Assembly: GCA_947454665.1 (NCBI GenBank)
Contig: CANGMU010000069.1
Coordinates: 1-10,195, forward strand
Direction: 5' to 3'
Source of the DNA: Pseudomonadota bacterium
GTDB lineage: Bacteria; Pseudomonadota; Gammaproteobacteria; Steroidobacterales; Steroidobacteraceae
DNA length: 10,195 nt
Translations under genes and position numbers: made by a program
The notes under the pieces: model-generated
What the model was told of the DNA's origin: nothing
The model's database searches: none
What the model saw: only the letters and a program-made list of their open reading frames with translations
Shown: piece after piece, positions 7,346 to 10,195 of the stretch
Layout of the letters: every line of letters begins with the position of its first letter
Numbering within the stretch: the first letter of the stretch is position 1

Positions 7346-7544
7346 GCTGCAGCCAGAAGTGCGGGTTCGTGAACTGCACTTCCTTGACGACGGCCTCGAC
7401 AGTGACGTCCTTACCGAGGTCGAACATCGCGAAGGAATGGTGGGCGGTCGCCATGGACGCGGCCAGGGCGAGGGCGGCGGCGATGCCAAAACGTGCCACG
7501 CGTTTCAGCTTCGATTCCCCCAGGGTTGCCCACAGCGTCTTCAA
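7224..7544 (-). pseudogene. Truncated DUF6152 gene, coding sense lost at the peroxidase stop codon
   Basis: The first 67 residues (7346-7544) are a recognisable DUF6152 N-terminus: Arg/Lys start, Ala-rich signal peptide ending ATA-HHSF, then AMFDLGKDVTVEAVVKEV and TNPHFWLQL, the conserved TNPH-x-W block. Intact members continue for roughly 45-60 more residues. Here the open frame instead runs on antisense through the last 122 bp of the peroxidase gene and yields unrelated Arg/Ser/Gly-rich sequence to 7224. Homology therefore ends within a codon of the peroxidase stop (7343-7345). The start is TTG 7544, overlapping the TGA stop of the upstream gene (TTGA). An in-frame GTG at residue 16 is the alternative. 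It may still be translated as an exported fragment, but it is most likely a remnant. Confidence 0.75.
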
Positions 7545-8341
7545 TGGCCTTCATCCCTGACGCGTTCGTTGTCCGAGCAGTAGTACTCCTGCACGTCGAC
7601 GTCGGGACGTCGCTCCATGTAAACGGTGTTCGAGAAGGGACGCGTGTAGGTCTTCAGGTCGGTGACCTGCTTGGTGATTTCCAGCACCTTGCCGTTGCCC
7701 ACGACGCGGAACCGTTCGACCAGGTGCATCTGGTCACTCGCGGGCAGGCGCGGCACCTTCAGGCTCTCCGGCGTCGCATTGACGCCACCCGCGAAATAGC
7801 CGTTCAGCGGACGCGAGCGCCCGTTGAGGCCGATGGTATCGACCACCAGCGTGTCGCCTTCCCAGTGGCCGATCGAGTGGCCTTCCCAGCTCGGCAGCAG
7901 GTCTTCCGCAGGCGGATGGCCACGCCCATCCATGTAGATGCGGCGCGCCACGGCCACCCACTCGTTCAACAGCACGACCTGGTTGTGCCCCGGCAAGATC
8001 TGCGTCGGGAAGAATCCGCCCACGAAGGCCGCCGGATTGATGGGTTCGCAGGCACCGGGCGTGGGCAGTTCGACGCCCAGCCGTCCCAGTTGCCGGGACT
8101 CTTCCGCGCCCCAGGCGGTGAATTCAGGCGCAGGCGTATAGGGCTTGTTCGCCCACCGCGGATCGAAGTTCGTGCTGTTGCTGGCAATGCCCAGCCAGAC
8201 CGCGAAAATGTCTGGCGTCTTGCCGGGCCCCGTGGCGGCTCGCGCGGTGGGCAGCAGCATCGCGATGCCCACAACTGCTGCGATGAATGCAGACCTGATC
8301 GTGCGACCTGCCGCGGCGTCAATGCCGGTCGATATCGTCAT
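7541..8341 (-). CDS. Exported protein of the 'GHSIGHWEGDTLVVDT' family, unknown function
   Basis: 266 residues. ATG 8341 is preceded by AGGTGG at 8349-8354 (7 nt spacing). The signal peptide runs through AFIAAVVGIAMLLPTARA-ATG. Family hallmarks are a GACEPINP segment near residue 100, VVLLNEWVAVARRIYMDGR, SWEGHSIGHWEGDTLVVDT starting at W152, HLVERFRVV, LEITKQVTDLKTYTRPF and the C-terminal QEYYCSDN. I know this pattern from abundant uncharacterised secreted proteins in Acidobacteria and proteobacteria that often sit beside DUF6152 genes, as here. No reaction is established from sequence; the conserved Trp, acidic and Cys residues suggest a small-molecule or redox-related beta-fold (inference). 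It is translationally coupled to the DUF6152 remnant. Its promoter should lie in 8342-8405, downstream of the tRNA terminator. Confidence 0.87.
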   Translation of the reverse strand: MTISTGIDAAAGRTIRSAFIAAVVGIAMLLPTARAATGPGKTPDIFAVWLGIASNSTNFDPRWANKPYTPAPEFTAWGAEESRQLGRLGVELPTPGACEPINPAAFVGGFFPTQILPGHNQVVLLNEWVAVARRIYMDGRGHPPAEDLLPSWEGHSIGHWEGDTLVVDTIGLNGRSRPLNGYFAGGVNATPESLKVPRLPASDQMHLVERFRVVGNGKVLEITKQVTDLKTYTRPFSNTVYMERRPDVDVQEYYCSDNERVRDEGH

Positions 8342-8348
8342 GGCCCCC

Positions 8349-8405
8349 CCACCTGCGTGTTCGCAGGCTGGCAGTTTGCCTCATGACCCTGTTCGTGGGT
8401 GGAAC
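8349..8405 (-). promoter_or_regulatory. Upstream region of the 8341 gene
   Basis: This short stretch between the tRNA terminator and the exported-protein gene is where its promoter must lie unless there is read-through. It contains the AGGTGG ribosome-binding site (8349-8354). No clear -35/-10 pair is visible. Confidence 0.3.
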
Positions 8406-8429
8406 GAAAAAGGCCCCTTGCGGGGCCTT
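8406..8429 (-). terminator. Rho-independent terminator of tRNA-Ser / ThDP gene
   Basis: On the minus strand AAGGCCCC, a GCAA tetraloop and GGGGCCTT form an 8-bp perfect stem (8410-8429). It is followed by a T run (8411-8407, partly in the stem) and CG. It lies 12 bp beyond the tRNA 3' end, so it should end tRNA and any ThDP-gene read-through transcription before the next gene. Confidence 0.85.
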
Positions 8430-8440
8430 CTTCATTTCAA

Positions 8441-8531
<91 letters not shown>

Positions 8532-8547
8532 GGCCCGGACATTCTAC

Positions 8548-10195
8548 TCAATGGCCGCCGTTATAGCCGCCCTGATAGGTCGAGTAGATCTTGTCCTGCG
8601 TCGTGATGAACTCGAGCAGCACCGTCTTGCCCTGCTTCGTCGCGGCGATGCCATTGGCGATGGCATGGGCGACCTGGCCGGGCTCCGTCACGCGCTCGCT
8701 GTAGGCGCCCAGCGCCTTGGCGAATTCGCTGTAGTTGCCCGAAATGTCGGTCGAGCCGTACTTCTGCTTCGACAGCGCCATGGCCTTGAACTCCATCGCC
8801 ATGCCGAAGTTGTTGAACAGGATCGACATCATCGGGATCTTGCAGCGGACTGCGGTTTCGATGTCCATGCCGGTCATGCCGATGGCCGCATCGCCCCAGA
8901 AGTTCATGCAGAGCTTGCCCGGGTTCGCCAGCTGCGCGCCCATCGCAAGGCCCAGGCCATAACCCAGCTGCGTGGACTTGCCCCAGCCGATGTACGACAG
9001 CGGCGTCGTCGGCTTCCAGAACGGCGACAACTCATCGCGCGGGCTGCCGGCATCGTGCGTGACGATGGTGTTGGGCACGTCGACGATGTGCATGAGGTCC
9101 CAGATCACGCGGTACGGCGAGAGCGGCTTGGACTCGCTCGTGAGGCGCGGCATCCACTCGGCCCACCACGGCGCGTTGAGCTCCTTGATGCGGGCCTGCA
9201 CGCCTGCGGTCAGGCCGCGCGGCTTCTTGAGGCGGTCCTTCAGCGCGTCGTAGAGCATCTCCAGCATCAGCTTCGAATCGCCCAGCAGCGGGTATTCGGT
9301 CGGGATGTTCTTGTCGATGTCGTAAGGATCGATCGTGTTGTGGACGAAGGTCTTGTTCTTCGTCGGGAAGCGGATGCCGAAGCCGGTGGCCGTGAAGCTG
9401 GCACCGACGCCGAACACCAGGTCCGACTCTTCCACATAGGCTGCAACGGCGCGTGGCATGGCCACGCCACCCGAGCCCATCGACAGCGCATGCGTTTCCG
9501 GGAAGGCGCTCTTGCCCTCGAGGCTGGTCGTGACCGGTGCTTCGAGCAGCTCGGCGACGGCCTTCAGTTCCTTCCAGGCCTTGGCGTAATGAACGCCCTG
9601 GCCGACGTAGAGCATCGGACGCTTGGCGTTGATCAGCGCGGCAGCCGCGGCGTCGACGGACTTGTGGTCCGGCGCCGTCACCAGCTTGCGGGCCGGCTTG
9701 TAGTTGATCTCGCCCGGCACCTCGACATTCCACATATCACCCGGGATCTCGATCAGCACGGGACCCGGACGGCCATTGCGCGCGAAGCTGAAGGCGCGGC
9801 GCAGGGCCGGGATCAGCTGGTCAGGTGTGTTGATCGTCTCGGCATGCTTGGTGACATGCTGGAAGTTCATCGTGGCGTTGAAGCCCGGCTTGATGAACGA
9901 GGCACTGCGGTTGGAGCCGCCCGGGATGACGACCATCGGCACGCCTTCCGAATAGGCCTGCGCCACGGCGCCGAATGCATTCTCGATGCCCGGACCCGCC
10001 TGGCAGCAGAACACGCCGACCTTTGCGGCGGAACGGAGGCGGCCGATCGCGTCAGCCATGTGCACGCCGATGCGCTCCTGGCGGACGACGATCGGACGGA
10101 TGTCGGCCGCGGCAGCCGACTCAGTGAGCGGATTGAGCGGATAAGTCAGGAGCCACTCGACGCCTTCGCGCTTGAGGATTTCGGCGGTGACTTGC
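8548..10195 (-). CDS. ThDP-dependent enzyme, acetolactate-synthase-like (thiamine pyrophosphate-requiring protein), 5' end outside window
   Basis: 548 residues are visible; the frame is open through the window edge and the ATG at 10065 is internal to a conserved HMADA block, so only a short N-terminus is missing. Three domains can be followed. The N-terminal Pyr domain has EGVEWLLTYPLNPLTE, the catalytic Glu in RQER (10075-10077), HMADAIGR and QAGPGIENAFGAVAQAY. The central domain has RPMLYVGQGVHYAKAW and SDLVFGVGASF. The C-terminal PP domain has the Mg/ThDP motif GDAAIGMTGMDIETA ending in ILFNN (GDA at 8887-8895). The motif's Asp and Asn are kept but its third residue is Ala, not the usual Gly. 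The family includes acetolactate synthase, glyoxylate carboligase, benzoylformate decarboxylase and oxalyl-CoA decarboxylase. The specific substrate is not readable, and no regulatory-subunit gene (ilvH-like) follows, so a catabolic or lyase role is as likely as branched-chain synthesis. No signal peptide is visible, but the true N-terminus is not seen. Confidence 0.9.
   Translation of the reverse strand, partial: QVTAEILKREGVEWLLTYPLNPLTESAAAADIRPIVVRQERIGVHMADAIGRLRSAAKVGVFCCQAGPGIENAFGAVAQAYSEGVPMVVIPGGSNRSASFIKPGFNATMNFQHVTKHAETINTPDQLIPALRRAFSFARNGRPGPVLIEIPGDMWNVEVPGEINYKPARKLVTAPDHKSVDAAAAALINAKRPMLYVGQGVHYAKAWKELKAVAELLEAPVTTSLEGKSAFPETHALSMGSGGVAMPRAVAAYVEESDLVFGVGASFTATGFGIRFPTKNKTFVHNTIDPYDIDKNIPTEYPLLGDSKLMLEMLYDALKDRLKKPRGLTAGVQARIKELNAPWWAEWMPRLTSESKPLSPYRVIWDLMHIVDVPNTIVTHDAGSPRDELSPFWKPTTPLSYIGWGKSTQLGYGLGLAMGAQLANPGKLCMNFWGDAAIGMTGMDIETAVRCKIPMMSILFNNFGMAMEFKAMALSKQKYGSTDISGNYSEFAKALGAYSERVTEPGQVAHAIANGIAATKQGKTVLLEFITTQDKIYSTYQGGYNGGH

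Noticed and set aside
7493..8386. 297-residue plus-strand open frame
   Set aside because: Antisense shadow of the 7541-8341 exported protein; no recognisable domain, while the minus strand has a clear family match, signal peptide and ribosome-binding site.

Overview
The window is GC-rich, densely packed bacterial DNA. Several things suggest a Gram-negative proteobacterium: lipobox lipoproteins, a Tat-type signal, a periplasmic-type di-heme peroxidase and a tRNA-Ser with encoded CCA. The gene types (a DUF6152 fragment next to a 'WEGDTLVV' exported protein, SnoaL-like exported proteins, an ALS-like ThDP enzyme) are ones I associate with Steroidobacter/Nevskiales-like gammaproteobacteria or sphingomonads. 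That placement is inference; there is no phylogenetic marker gene here.

Layout. Positions 1-2027 (+) hold the 3' part of a Ste24-type (M48) membrane metalloprotease. It overlaps by 11 nt a Tat-signal enolase-superfamily dehydratase of the ManD/DgoD kind. Positions 2055-3413 (-) hold a large exported protein of unassigned function. It is divergent, across 75 bp, from a small exported SnoaL/NTF2-like protein (3489-3995, +). That gene converges with only 2 bp to spare on a novel-looking lipoprotein (3998-4609, -). Positions 4727-7345 (+) hold a very large lipoprotein that fuses three fibronectin-III-like repeats and a Big-1-like domain to a di-heme cytochrome c peroxidase (MauG/CcpA) module. Its stop codon abuts the broken end of a DUF6152 gene (homologous part 7346-7544, -), which is coupled through TTGA to the exported 'WEGDTLVV' protein at 7541-8341 (-). 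A rho-independent terminator (8406-8429) closes a tRNA-Ser(UGA) (8442-8531, -). The tRNA lies 16 bp downstream of a ThDP-dependent acetolactate-synthase-like enzyme (8548 to window end, -, 5' end missing).

How the genes may work together. Every protein encoded here except the ThDP enzyme carries an export signal, a lipobox or membrane helices. The region therefore looks like an envelope-located oxidative/catabolic neighbourhood: peroxidase, acid-sugar-type dehydratase, SnoaL-like protein and two related secreted proteins of unknown function. It is not one operon, because strands alternate and no regulator or transporter is present, so the link is contextual only.

The strongest unusual signals are the DUF6152 gene cut exactly at the cytochrome stop codon, the FN3x3-Big1-peroxidase fusion with a repeated cysteine pair, and the two distant paralogues sharing a tryptophan-glycine-acidic core. 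I found no insertion sequence, CRISPR array, integrase or defence system.
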